A stretch of DNA of 64,000 nt from DASSKA01 sp963839365. GTDB lineage: Bacteria; Actinomycetota; Actinomycetes; Propionibacteriales; Nocardioidaceae. The translations under genes were made by a program, and so were the position numbers. The stretch's first letter is position 1, and each line of letters opens with the position of its first letter. The notes beneath the pieces were generated by a model. That model was not told the DNA's origin. It searched no databases and was given only the letters and a program-made list of their open reading frames with translations. The stretch spans positions 124,001-188,000 of the forward strand of contig CAWIUT010000005.1 in assembly GCA_963839365.1 (NCBI GenBank). Reading direction: 5' to 3'. This document shows, in pieces, positions 33,985-43,531 of the stretch.

Positions 33985-34027
33985 CCGGCCAGTCTAGGGG
34001 CTGTGTGGTGAGGCTAGCCTCGACAAG
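33985..34027. promoter_or_regulatory. Divergent leaderless promoters of moaA and the SURF1 gene
   Basis: TAGACT (minus strand 33996-33991) lies six bases before the moaA GTG, and TAGCCT (34015-34020) seven bases before the SURF1 GTG. Confidence 0.5.
34001..34019 (+). promoter_or_regulatory. Possible IdeR/DtxR iron box overlapping the SURF1 -10
   Basis: The 19 bases match the IdeR/DtxR consensus TTAGGTTAGGCTAACCTAA at 13 positions by hand count, including the central AGGCTA. It contains most of a perfect 12-bp palindrome GAGGCTAGCCTC (34010-34021) and covers the -10 hexamer, where a repressor would block transcription. Confidence 0.35.
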
Positions 34028-34801
34028 GTGAGGTTCCTGTTGTCCCGGCGTTGGATCCTGTTCGCGCTGGGTGTGGTGGCGCTGGCGCTGCTCTGCTACC
34101 GGCTGGGGGTCTGGCAGTTCCACCGGTTGGCCGAGACCAAGGCTCAGAACGCAGTGACCAGCCACAACCTGGATGCCCCCCCGGTGCCCGCCACCAGCCT
34201 GATGAAGCTCGGCAGGTCGGTGCCCTCCTCCGAGGCGTGGCGCCGGGTGACGATGACCGGGACGTACGACGCCTCGCACACCGTGCTGCTGCGCTACCAG
34301 TCCCGCAACGGCACGCTCGGCTCGGACCTGCTCACCCCCCTGCGGACCAGGTCCGGCCCGGCGGTCCTGGTCGACCGGGGCTGGGTCCAGACCACGCCCG
34401 GCGAGCCGGCCAAGAAGGTTCCGCCGCCGCCCGCCGGCACGGTGAGCGTGGTGGGCTGGCTCCAGCCGAACGCGACCGGCAGCGCGACCGTGGTTACCGA
34501 CCGGTCCACCCGGTTGGTGTCCAGCGCAGCCGTGGCCAAGACCCTCCCGTACCCGCTCTACGGCGGCTACGTCCAGGCACTCTCGGAGTCCCCACGGCCC
34601 GCTCACCCGCCGCTGCGCGCCCAGCGCCCCAGCCTGTCCAACGGTCCGCACTTCTTCTACGGCCTGCAGTGGTGGTTCTTCTCCGCTCTCGCGGTGTTCG
34701 GCTTCTGCTACCTCGCCTGGGACGAGCGCAAGAAGCTGCACGGTGAGAAACCGCAGGAGGAGGCCGCGCCGGCGCGCTCCGAGGAGCGGTCCCGGACGTG
34801 A
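34028..34801 (+). CDS. SURF1 family cytochrome oxidase assembly protein
   Basis: 257 residues. SURF1/Shy1 layout: N-terminal membrane helix (residues 9-27) followed by LGVWQFHRLAETKAQN, a large outer domain (VTMTGTYDASHTVLLR, LVDRGWVQTTPG), and a C-terminal helix (FYGLQWWFFSALAVFGFCYL). It assists heme a insertion into cytochrome c oxidase. This fits the heme A genes ctaA and ctaB in the same window, though they are 20 kb away. Confidence 0.9.
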   Translation: MRFLLSRRWILFALGVVALALLCYRLGVWQFHRLAETKAQNAVTSHNLDAPPVPATSLMKLGRSVPSSEAWRRVTMTGTYDASHTVLLRYQSRNGTLGSDLLTPLRTRSGPAVLVDRGWVQTTPGEPAKKVPPPPAGTVSVVGWLQPNATGSATVVTDRSTRLVSSAAVAKTLPYPLYGGYVQALSESPRPAHPPLRAQRPSLSNGPHFFYGLQWWFFSALAVFGFCYLAWDERKKLHGEKPQEEAAPARSEERSRT

Positions 34802-34820
34802 GCTGCCCGAGCGGCGCCGT

Positions 34821-35588
34821 TCAGAGCGTGCGCAGCATTCCGCCGTCGACCGGCACCATGGCACCGGTCACGAACGACGCGGCCGGCGAGAGCAGGAACG
34901 CGGCGACCCGGCCGAACTCATCCGGCTCGCCGTAGCGGCCGAGCGGGATGCTCTTCAGGTGGTCCTCCTTGGCTGCGGCCGCGTCGCCGGTGACATGGTC
35001 GAGGTAGCGCACCCGCTCGGTGTCCACCCGGCCCGGCATCAGCCCGTTCACGCGCACGCCGCGCCCGCCGACCTCGTCGGCGAGGTTCTTCGCGACCATC
35101 GCCAGGCCCGGGCGCAGGCCGTTGGAGATCGCCAGCCCCTTCAGCGGCACCTTGACCGAGGAGGACAGCACGAAGGCGACGGAACCGCCCCGGTCGAGGT
35201 GGCTGACCAGGTGCCGCCCGAGCCGCACGGCACCGAGGAAGACCGACTCCCAGGCGGCGTTCCACTGCTCGTCGGTCATCTCCAGGGCCGGACCGGCGGC
35301 GGGTCCGCCGACCGAGACCAGCGCTCCGTCCAGCCGGCCGAACCGCTTCCGCGCGGCGTCGACGAGCGCGGCAGGGGTGGCCGGGTCGGCGTTGTCGGCC
35401 CGGACGGCGTACGCACGCTCCGGACCGAGCTCCTGCACCGCGCGGTCCAGGGACTCCTGGGTGCGCCCGGAGAGCACCACCCGGGCCCCCTCGGCGACCA
35501 GGATGTCGGCGGTGGCGCGGCCGAGGCCACCGGCTCCGCCAGTGACGATGTAGACGTGGTCGGCGACTCCAAGGTCCATAGCGGACAT
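34821..35588 (-). CDS. SDR family oxidoreductase lacking YxxxK
   Basis: 255 residues, start MSAMDLGVADHVYIVTGG. NAD(P) site VTGGAGGLGRATAD is intact, and the end has VTGAMVPVDGGML. Where the catalytic YxxxK should be, the sequence is LKGLAISNGLRPGLAMVAK: Ser and Arg replace Tyr and Lys. Such an SNxxR subgroup of FabG-like SDRs exists. Real reductase activity is therefore uncertain. Single gene, convergent with the SURF1 gene and close to the ABC exporter gene. Confidence 0.88.
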   Translation of the reverse strand: MSAMDLGVADHVYIVTGGAGGLGRATADILVAEGARVVLSGRTQESLDRAVQELGPERAYAVRADNADPATPAALVDAARKRFGRLDGALVSVGGPAAGPALEMTDEQWNAAWESVFLGAVRLGRHLVSHLDRGGSVAFVLSSSVKVPLKGLAISNGLRPGLAMVAKNLADEVGGRGVRVNGLMPGRVDTERVRYLDHVTGDAAAAKEDHLKSIPLGRYGEPDEFGRVAAFLLSPAASFVTGAMVPVDGGMLRTL

Positions 35589-35611
35589 CTTGGCACGCCG
35601 GCAGGGTGGCG

Positions 35612-37483
35612 TCAGGCGGTGCGTACCGCGAACTGGGTGGCGTAGAGGTCCGCGTAGAGGCCGCCCCCGGCGAGCAGGGCCTCGTGGCTGCCCGACTGCC
35701 CCACCCGGCCGTCGTCGACGACCAGGATCTTGTCGGCGTTGCGGACCGTGGACAGCCGGTGCGCGATCACCAGGGACGTGCGGCCCTCCAGCGCCCGGTC
35801 CAGGGCCCGCTGCACCGCCACCTCGGACTCGGAGTCGAGGTGGGCGGTGGCCTCGTCCAGGACCACGATCGAAGGAGCCTTGAGCAGCAGCCGGGCGATG
35901 GCCAGCCGCTGCCGCTCACCCCCGGAGAGCCGGTAGCCGCGGTCCCCGACCACGGTGTCGAGGCCGTTCGGCAGCGCGGCGACCAGGGGCCGGATCTGCG
36001 CGGCGGCGAGCGCCTCCCAGATCTCCTGCTCGGAGGCGCCCGGCTTGGCGTAGAGCAGGTTGCCGCGGATCGTGTCGTGGAACATGTGCGCGTCCTGCGT
36101 GACGTAGCCAACCGTGTCCTCCAGCGACTGGAGCGTGACGTCGCGCACGTCGTGCCCGTCCACCCGGACGGCCCCGCCGGTCACGTCGTACAGCCGGGCC
36201 ACGAGGTGGGTGATCGTGGTCTTGCCGGCGCCGGACGGGCCGACCAACGCGACCATCTGCCCGGGTTCTGCGCAGAACGAGATGTCCTTGAGCACCATGC
36301 CGCTGTCGTGGCTCTCGAGCGTGGCGACCCGTTCCAGGCTGGCCAGCGACACCTCGTCGGCCCGCGGGTAGCGGAACGCTACGTGGTCGAACTCCACGCG
36401 TGCGGCGCTCTTCGGGAGGGCAACCGGCTCCGAGCGCTCCTGGATCATCGACGGCAGGTCCAGCACCTCGAAGACCCGCTCGAAGCTGACCAGGGCGGTC
36501 ATCACGTCCACCCGGACGTTCGACAGGCCCTGCAGCGGCGCCAGCAGGCGTAGCAGCAGGGTCGACAACGCGAACAGCGTCCCGATGGTCAGCACGTGCC
36601 GGATCGCGAGGTTGCCGCCGACGCCGTAGAGCAACGCGGTGGCCAGCGAGGGGATCAGCAGCAGGCTGGCCCCGAACACCCGGGTGACGACCGAGATCCG
36701 GATTCCGAGGTCGCGCACGACCGCGGCCCGGTCAGAGAACAGCCGGTCCTCCTCCTCGCGCCGGCCGAAGAGCTTCAGCAGCATCGCGCCGCCGACGTTG
36801 AACCGCTCGGTCATGTTGTTGCCCAGGTCGGCGTTGCCGTTCATCTGGTCTCGGGTCAGCGTGGCCAGCCGGCCGCCCACCCACCGGGACGCGAGCAGCA
36901 GGAACGGGAACAGCAGCAGGCACAAGGCGGTGATCTGCCAGCTCAGCCAGAGCATCGTCACGCCGACGGCGACCACGCTGACCAGGTTCGACACCGCACT
37001 CGACATCGTGGAGGTGAACGCGCGCTGGGCCCCGATCACGTCGTTGTTGAGCCGGGACACCAGCGCGCCGGTCTGGGTGCGGGTGAAGAACGCCAGCGAC
37101 ATCCGCTGCACGTGCGCGAACACCGAGGTGCGCAGGTCGTAGATGAGGCCCTCGCCGATCCTGGCCGACAGCCACCCCTCGGCCAGGCTGAGCCCGGCGT
37201 CGACGACCGCCACTGCGGCGACGCCCAGCGCCAGCACGGTGACGAGCATCGCATCGCCGGTCCGGATGCCCTTGTCGATGATGCTCTTGAGCAGCAGCGG
37301 CGGGACGATGGTGAGGACCGAGTCGATGACGGTCAGGACCACGAACACCACGATCAGCGCCCGGTGCGGACGGGCGAACCCGACGACGCGGCGCACGGTG
37401 TTCTTGGCCAGCCGCTGCGACGTCACGCTGCGGTCCGAGCGCAGGGTGCGCCAGACCGGCCCCATTCCCGCGTGCATCGACAC
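35612..37483 (-). CDS. ABC exporter, fused membrane and ATPase domains
   Basis: 623 residues. N-terminal six-helix exporter domain (about residues 38-330; VVFVVLTVIDSVLTIVPPLL as helix 1), then ATPase with Walker A GPSGAGKTTI, signature RLSGGERQRLAIARLLL, Walker B SIVVLDEATAHLD and switch His IAHRLSTV. MsbA/LmrA-type half transporter likely acting as a homodimer for lipids or drugs. GTG start at 37483. A 31-bp gap separates it from the upstream enoyl-CoA hydratase gene. Confidence 0.92.
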   Translation of the reverse strand: MSMHAGMGPVWRTLRSDRSVTSQRLAKNTVRRVVGFARPHRALIVVFVVLTVIDSVLTIVPPLLLKSIIDKGIRTGDAMLVTVLALGVAAVAVVDAGLSLAEGWLSARIGEGLIYDLRTSVFAHVQRMSLAFFTRTQTGALVSRLNNDVIGAQRAFTSTMSSAVSNLVSVVAVGVTMLWLSWQITALCLLLFPFLLLASRWVGGRLATLTRDQMNGNADLGNNMTERFNVGGAMLLKLFGRREEEDRLFSDRAAVVRDLGIRISVVTRVFGASLLLIPSLATALLYGVGGNLAIRHVLTIGTLFALSTLLLRLLAPLQGLSNVRVDVMTALVSFERVFEVLDLPSMIQERSEPVALPKSAARVEFDHVAFRYPRADEVSLASLERVATLESHDSGMVLKDISFCAEPGQMVALVGPSGAGKTTITHLVARLYDVTGGAVRVDGHDVRDVTLQSLEDTVGYVTQDAHMFHDTIRGNLLYAKPGASEQEIWEALAAAQIRPLVAALPNGLDTVVGDRGYRLSGGERQRLAIARLLLKAPSIVVLDEATAHLDSESEVAVQRALDRALEGRTSLVIAHRLSTVRNADKILVVDDGRVGQSGSHEALLAGGGLYADLYATQFAVRTA

Positions 37484-37514
37484 GGCGTCCTCCTTTGCGG
37501 CGCCGCAGCGCCAG

Positions 37515-38315
37515 TCAGTCCCCCAGCAGCGCCGAGAGCTCGCGGAACCGGCGGACCTGTGCCTCCCGTTCCAGCAGGCGCTGGTCCTCGAGGTCTCGTG
37601 CCGCTACCGCGCGGAGCAGGGCCTTGGTCCCGCTCACCGCGCCGTACGGCGCAGCGGTGAGCGCGCCCACCAGGTCCTCGACCGCCGCGTCGAGCTCCGA
37701 CCGGGCCACCACCGCCGTCGCGAGCCCGAGCTCGCGGGCCTCGCCGGCGGCAACCACCCGTCCGGTGGCACAGATCTCGAGTGCCCGGGAGTAACCAACA
37801 AGCTCGACCAGCGGCTTTGTTCCCGTCAGGTCCGGGACCATCCCGAGTGTCGGCTCCTTGATGGAGAGCCGGGCATCGTCGGCGAGCACCCGGAGGTCAC
37901 AGGCCAGGGCCAGCTGGAACCCCGCGCCGATCGCGTGCCCCTGCACCGCGGCCACGCTGATGATGTCGTCGCGACGCAGCCAGGTGAAGCCCTGCTGGAA
38001 CCCGTCGATGGTCGCGGCGAGCTCCGCGTCCGGCAGCTTCAGCATCTCCAGCATGGACTGCCCGTCATCGGCGCCCTCCGGCGTCAGCAACCGGCGGTCC
38101 AGCCCCGAGGAGAACGAGTCGCCGGCGCCGCGGACCACCACCACGCGGGTGCCCGGCGGCAGCTTCGCGCCCACGGCACGCAGCGCGCTCCAGGTGGCCG
38201 GAGTCTGCGCGTTCTTCACCTGGGGACGGTCCAAGGTCACCGTGGCCACCGCGTCGGTCAGCTCCACCCGCACGCCGCCACGGCGCAGCAGCTCTTCGTC
38301 GGTCCCGGTCAGCAT
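37515..38315 (-). CDS. Enoyl-CoA hydratase/isomerase family protein
   Basis: 266 residues from the ATG at 38315 (a GTG at 38336 would add 7). Crotonase fold: VATVTLDRPQVKNAQ, oxyanion-hole GDSFSSGLDRR, AAVQGHAIGAGFQLALACD and the second loop KEPTLGMVPDLTGTKPL. The usual catalytic Glu of hydratases before GMVPDL is Thr-Leu (EPTLGMVPD keeps Glu at an offset), so the exact activity is unclear. It follows the ABC-F gene on the same strand. Confidence 0.88.
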   Translation of the reverse strand: MLTGTDEELLRRGGVRVELTDAVATVTLDRPQVKNAQTPATWSALRAVGAKLPPGTRVVVVRGAGDSFSSGLDRRLLTPEGADDGQSMLEMLKLPDAELAATIDGFQQGFTWLRRDDIISVAAVQGHAIGAGFQLALACDLRVLADDARLSIKEPTLGMVPDLTGTKPLVELVGYSRALEICATGRVVAAGEARELGLATAVVARSELDAAVEDLVGALTAAPYGAVSGTKALLRAVAARDLEDQRLLEREAQVRRFRELSALLGD

Positions 38316-38339
38316 CTTCGAAAGCCTAGTGGGCACCGG

Positions 38340-39938
<1,599 letters not shown>

Positions 39939-39995
39939 GAAAGAACAACCTCAGGCGTGAACGGGGAACGAGCAGGACGGAAAGGCGGTCCGTGC

Positions 39996-40016
39996 TCAGT
40001 CGGTCGCGCGCCTCAT
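39996..40016 (-). CDS. Candidate leader peptide of the ABC-F gene
   Basis: Short frame MRRATD followed by TGA. Its ATG lies seven bases after the -10 hexamer TACACT (40029-40024), so the transcript would begin at this ATG. A weak stem (ACGGA with TCCGT) follows between the leader and the ABC-F ATG 58 bases further on. Peptide-coupled attenuation is known for several ABC-F resistance genes; here it is a guess from layout. Confidence 0.3.
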   Translation of the reverse strand: MRRATD

Positions 40017-40088
40017 AGCCCACAGTGTACGCAGGAGGCGGCACGCCTAGACTGCGGAGGTCCGTCCTCCCCCGGAAAGGCAACACTC
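40017..40088. promoter_or_regulatory. Divergent promoter region of ABC-F and bioY
   Basis: Minus strand TACACT (40029-40024) for ABC-F and plus strand TAGACT (40048-40053) for bioY. A short hairpin GGAGG-TCCGT-CCTCC (40056-40070) sits in the bioY 5' region. I see no clear BirA or BioQ operator. Confidence 0.4.
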
Positions 40089-40715
40089 GTGTCGCCCCGT
40101 GTGTCCTCGTCCGCGTCCTCTCACGCACCACGCAGCTCGGCCAGGGAGCTGGCCCTGGTCGCCATCTTCGCCGGTGTGGTGGCTGCGCTGGGCATCGTGC
40201 CCGCCTTCACCCCGCCGGGGTTCTCGGTGCCGATCACCGCACAGAGCCTCGGGGTGATGCTCGCCGGCTCCGTCCTGGGCGCGCGCCGTGGGCTGCTGTC
40301 CCTGCTGCTGTTCCTGGTGCTTGTCGCGGTGGGGCTGCCGGTGCTGGCCGGCGGCCGCGGCGGGCTCGGCTCGTTCGCCGGCGCGAGCGCCGGCTTCCTG
40401 CTCGTGTTCCCCATCGCGGCCTACGTGATCGGCTGGATCACCGAGCGGGGCGGGACGCCGTACACCCTCCACTGGGGGGTCGTCGCCAACTTCATCGGCG
40501 GCATCGTGGTGATGTACCTCGGGGGTGCCCTGGGGCTGGCCGCGGTCCTGCACCTGTCCCTTCCGGCGGCCGCGGCAGCCACCTGGATCTACATCCCCGG
40601 CGACCTCGCCAAGGTGGTGATCGCCGCGCTGGTGGCGCGCGGCGTGCACGCGGCCTACCCGGGGCTGCTGGGGCAGCGGAGCCGTCAGCAGGAGAAGGAT
40701 GGCGCCCTCCTCTGA
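40089..40715 (+). CDS. bioY: Biotin transporter substrate-binding subunit BioY
   Basis: 208 residues from the GTG at 40089. Six hydrophobic helices; family features GIVPAFTPPGFSVPITAQSLGVML and VLGARRGLLSLLLF near the start, and GGLGSFAGASAGFLLVFPIAAY with TWIYIPGDLAKVV. S-component of the ECF transporter for biotin. First of five overlapping genes that include the ATPase and transmembrane subunits. Confidence 0.94.
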   Translation: MSPRVSSSASSHAPRSSARELALVAIFAGVVAALGIVPAFTPPGFSVPITAQSLGVMLAGSVLGARRGLLSLLLFLVLVAVGLPVLAGGRGGLGSFAGASAGFLLVFPIAAYVIGWITERGGTPYTLHWGVVANFIGGIVVMYLGGALGLAAVLHLSLPAAAAATWIYIPGDLAKVVIAALVARGVHAAYPGLLGQRSRQQEKDGALL

Positions 40716-41715
40716 ACCCTCGCTGCTGCCGGCCGTGCGGATCGTCGAGGCCGCCGATCCGGTGACGGCCTTCCTCGAGGCGCACCAGCAGGGCCGGCCG
40801 GTCGCGCTGCCCACCTCCGGTTCCTCGGCACGCCCTCGCTCGGTGGTGCGCAGCACCCGGTCGTGGACCGCGTCGTTCCGGCCGGTGGAGCGGCTCGCCG
40901 GCCTGGCGCCGTTGTCGCGGGTGTGGGTGCCCGGACCGCTGACCTCCACGATGAACCTGTTCGCGGCGGTGCACGCCCGCTTCCTCGGCGCGGAGCTGGT
41001 GTCCTCCCCGGGGGCTGCCACCCATGCGGTGCTGACCCCCGCCATGCTGGAACGGCATCTCGACAGCCTGGCCGGGGCGGTCGCGGTCGTCGCCGGGGAC
41101 GGCCTCTCCCCCGCCCTGCACGCTCGCGCCGCAGGGGCCGGGATAGGCGTGTGCCACTACTACGGCGCCGCGGAGCTGTCGTTCGTGGCGTGGGGCCCGC
41201 ACCGGGAAGCGCTCCGTCCGTTCCCCGGCGTCGAGGTGCGGATCCACGACGGGGAGATCGTCGCCCGCTCCCCCTACGTGTGCCAGGGGTACGACGGAGG
41301 GCCCGGGCCGTTGCGCCGGGGACCGGACGGGTTCGCCACGGTCGGAGACCGGGGCCGGCTGGACGGCGGCGTGCTCACCGTGCTCGGCCGCAACGACGCG
41401 GTGACGACGGCCGGCGCCACGGTGCACCTCGCAGATGTGGAGGCGGTGCTCCGGCCGGAAGCCCGCGGCGACCTCGTGGTGATCGGCGCTGCCCAGGAGC
41501 GACTGGGCGCGGTGCTGTCGGTGGTGCTCACCGACCCCGCCGACCTGGTTCCCCTGCGGACGGTGGCCCGGGAGCGGCTCGCAGGGGCCGAGCGACCGCG
41601 CTGGTGGTTCCATCTGAGCTCGCTGCCGCTGACCGCCACCGGCAAGGTGGACCGCGGCCGGCTGGCCGAGCTGGTCAGCGCCGGCGGCGGCGCCGGTGTG
41701 AGGCGGCTGTCGTGA
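40699..41715 (+). CDS. Short ANL superfamily acyl-CoA ligase
   Basis: 338 residues, overlapping bioY by 17 bp. Adenylate-forming enzyme: P-loop LPTSGSSARPRSVVRS near residue 39, A5 motif HYYGAAELSFVAWG, A7/A8 VGDRGRLDGG and C-terminal Lys in PLTATGKVDRGRL. The N-terminal approximately 150 residues of normal acyl-CoA ligases are missing, giving a MenE-like size. The equivalent Bacillus operon yhfUTS also pairs bioY with an acyl-CoA ligase and a thiolase. Substrate unknown; a pimelate- or biotin-related acyl chain is inference. Confidence 0.85.
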   Translation: MAPSSEPSLLPAVRIVEAADPVTAFLEAHQQGRPVALPTSGSSARPRSVVRSTRSWTASFRPVERLAGLAPLSRVWVPGPLTSTMNLFAAVHARFLGAELVSSPGAATHAVLTPAMLERHLDSLAGAVAVVAGDGLSPALHARAAGAGIGVCHYYGAAELSFVAWGPHREALRPFPGVEVRIHDGEIVARSPYVCQGYDGGPGPLRRGPDGFATVGDRGRLDGGVLTVLGRNDAVTTAGATVHLADVEAVLRPEARGDLVVIGAAQERLGAVLSVVLTDPADLVPLRTVARERLAGAERPRWWFHLSSLPLTATGKVDRGRLAELVSAGGGAGVRRLS

Positions 41716-42854
41716 CCCGCGAGGGCGTGCCCCCCGTGGTGGTGGTCGAGGCGCTGCGCACCCCCATCGGCACCGCCGGCCGGGCGCTGGCCGGCTGGTC
41801 TGCCGCGGACCTGGCCGCCCCGGTGCTGCAGGCGGTGCGGACCCACGTCGAGGCCGCCGAGGCCCTCGAGGTGGTCCTGGGCAACTGCATGGGGCCGGGC
41901 GGGAACGTGGCCCGAGTGGCGTCCTTGGCGGCCGGGGTCCCCGATACCGTGCCGGCGCTGACCGTTGACCGGCAGTGTGCCAGCGGCCTGGCCGCGGTCG
42001 AGGTCGGGGCGGCGCTGCTGTCCGGGAGCACCGGCGTAGTGCTCGCCGGCGGGGTGGAGTCTGCCTCGACGGCCCCTTGGCGGTTCTGGCCGCCGCCCCC
42101 GGAAGGGGTCCCGCAGCGCTACGAGCGGGCTCCGTTCGCGCCGGCCTCGGTCGGCGACCCGGACATGGGGCTGGCCGCCGACCTGCTCGCCGAAGAGGCC
42201 GGCGTCGACCGGGCCGGCCAGGACGCCTATGCGGCGCGCTCGCACGCGCGCGCCGCAGCCACGGCGGCCGCCGGCGGCTTCGACGAGGAGATCGTGCCCC
42301 TCGGCCCGGTGCAGCGTGACGAACGTCCGCGCGAGGGTCTCACCGAGGACAGGCTGGCCAGGCTCCGGCCCGCCTTCCGCGACCGCGGCACGGTCACCGC
42401 CGGCAACTCCTGCGGGGTCAACGACGGAGCGGCCGTCGTCGCCCTCGCGGACCCCGGCACCGCGGAGCGGCTCGCGCGGCCGGGGCTACGCATCCTGGCG
42501 ACCGCGACCGCCGGCGTGGACCCGAACCGCCCCGGCCTGGGGCTGGTGCCGGCGGTGTCCCGGGTGCTCGCGCGGGCCGAGGTGTCCCTCGAGGACCTGG
42601 ACGTGGTCGAGATCAACGAGGCGTTCGCCGGACAGGTGCTGGCCTGCTGCGGCGCGTTGGGCCTGGACCCGGCACGGGTGTGCCCCGAGGGGGGCGCGCT
42701 GGCGCTCGGCCATCCATGGGGTGCATCCGGCGCGTTGCTCGTCGTCCGCCTGTTCACCCAGCTCGTCCGGCGCGGCCGGGGCCGGCTCGGCTTGGCCGCC
42801 ATCGCCGCCGGTGGTGGCCAGGGAGTGGCGATGGTGGTGGAACGGTGGCCCTGA
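41712..42854 (+). CDS. Thiolase family protein with an altered second active-site Cys
   Basis: 380 residues; GTG start overlaps the ligase stop. Nucleophile Cys present in VDRQCASGLAAVEVG, NEAF loop (EINEAFAGQV) and His in ALGHPWGASGALL. In the last motif, usually C-x-G-G-G, the Cys is Ala: IAAGGGQG. So the acid/base Cys of thiolysis is missing. It may catalyse a variant condensation or be weakly active. Coupled to the ecfA gene by a 10-bp overlap. Confidence 0.88.
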   Translation: MTREGVPPVVVVEALRTPIGTAGRALAGWSAADLAAPVLQAVRTHVEAAEALEVVLGNCMGPGGNVARVASLAAGVPDTVPALTVDRQCASGLAAVEVGAALLSGSTGVVLAGGVESASTAPWRFWPPPPEGVPQRYERAPFAPASVGDPDMGLAADLLAEEAGVDRAGQDAYAARSHARAAATAAAGGFDEEIVPLGPVQRDERPREGLTEDRLARLRPAFRDRGTVTAGNSCGVNDGAAVVALADPGTAERLARPGLRILATATAGVDPNRPGLGLVPAVSRVLARAEVSLEDLDVVEINEAFAGQVLACCGALGLDPARVCPEGGALALGHPWGASGALLVVRLFTQLVRRGRGRLGLAAIAAGGGQGVAMVVERWP

Positions 42855-43531
42855 TCGAGGCCGCCGGGGTCGGACATCGCTACCCGGGCAGCGACCGCTG
42901 GGTGCTGCGCGACCTCAGCGTGCGGTTGACCGAGCAGCGCGTCGGGGTGATCGGCGCCAACGGTTCGGGGAAGTCGACGTTCGCGCGGCTGCTCAACGGG
43001 CTGGTGCTGCCGTCCGAGGGCACGGTCACCGTCGACGGCCTGGACACCCGACGCGACGGCAAGGCGGTACGCCGTCGGGTCGGGTTCTGCTTCACCGACC
43101 CCGACGCCCAGATCGTGATGCCCACCGTGGCCGAGGACATCGGCTTCGGGCTGCGCAGGCGCGGCCTGTCACGCGAGGAGCTGTCCCGGCGGGTGCGGGC
43201 CGCGCTGTCGACGTACGGCCTGGAGAGCCACGCCGAGCATCCCGCGCACCTGCTCTCCGGTGGACAGAAACAGCTGCTCGCGCTGGCGGCGGTGCTGGTC
43301 ACCGAGCCGAGGGTGCTGGTGATGGACGAGCCGACGACCCTGCTGGACCTGCGCAACGCGCGGATGATCGGCCGCGTCGTGGCCGACCTGCCCCAGCAGG
43401 TGGTGCTGGTGACCCATCACCTGGAGCTGTTGGACGACTTCGACCGGGTGCTGGTCTTCGACGAGGGCCGCGTCGTGCTGGACGCGGCTCCTGCCGATGC
43501 CGTCACCTACTACCGGAAGCTGATGGCGTGA
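42845..43531 (+). CDS. bioM: ECF transporter ATPase (BioM-type)
   Basis: 228 residues from the GTG at 42845. Walker A IGANGSGKST, Q-loop with DPDAQIVMPTVAEDI, signature LLSGGQKQLLALA, Walker B VLVMDEPTTLLD and switch His THHLELL. Energises uptake by the BioY subunit. It ends in GTGA shared with the ecfT gene. A dedicated BioMNY set rather than a shared ECF module is indicated by operon position. Confidence 0.9.
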   Translation: MALIEAAGVGHRYPGSDRWVLRDLSVRLTEQRVGVIGANGSGKSTFARLLNGLVLPSEGTVTVDGLDTRRDGKAVRRRVGFCFTDPDAQIVMPTVAEDIGFGLRRRGLSREELSRRVRAALSTYGLESHAEHPAHLLSGGQKQLLALAAVLVTEPRVLVMDEPTTLLDLRNARMIGRVVADLPQQVVLVTHHLELLDDFDRVLVFDEGRVVLDAAPADAVTYYRKLMA

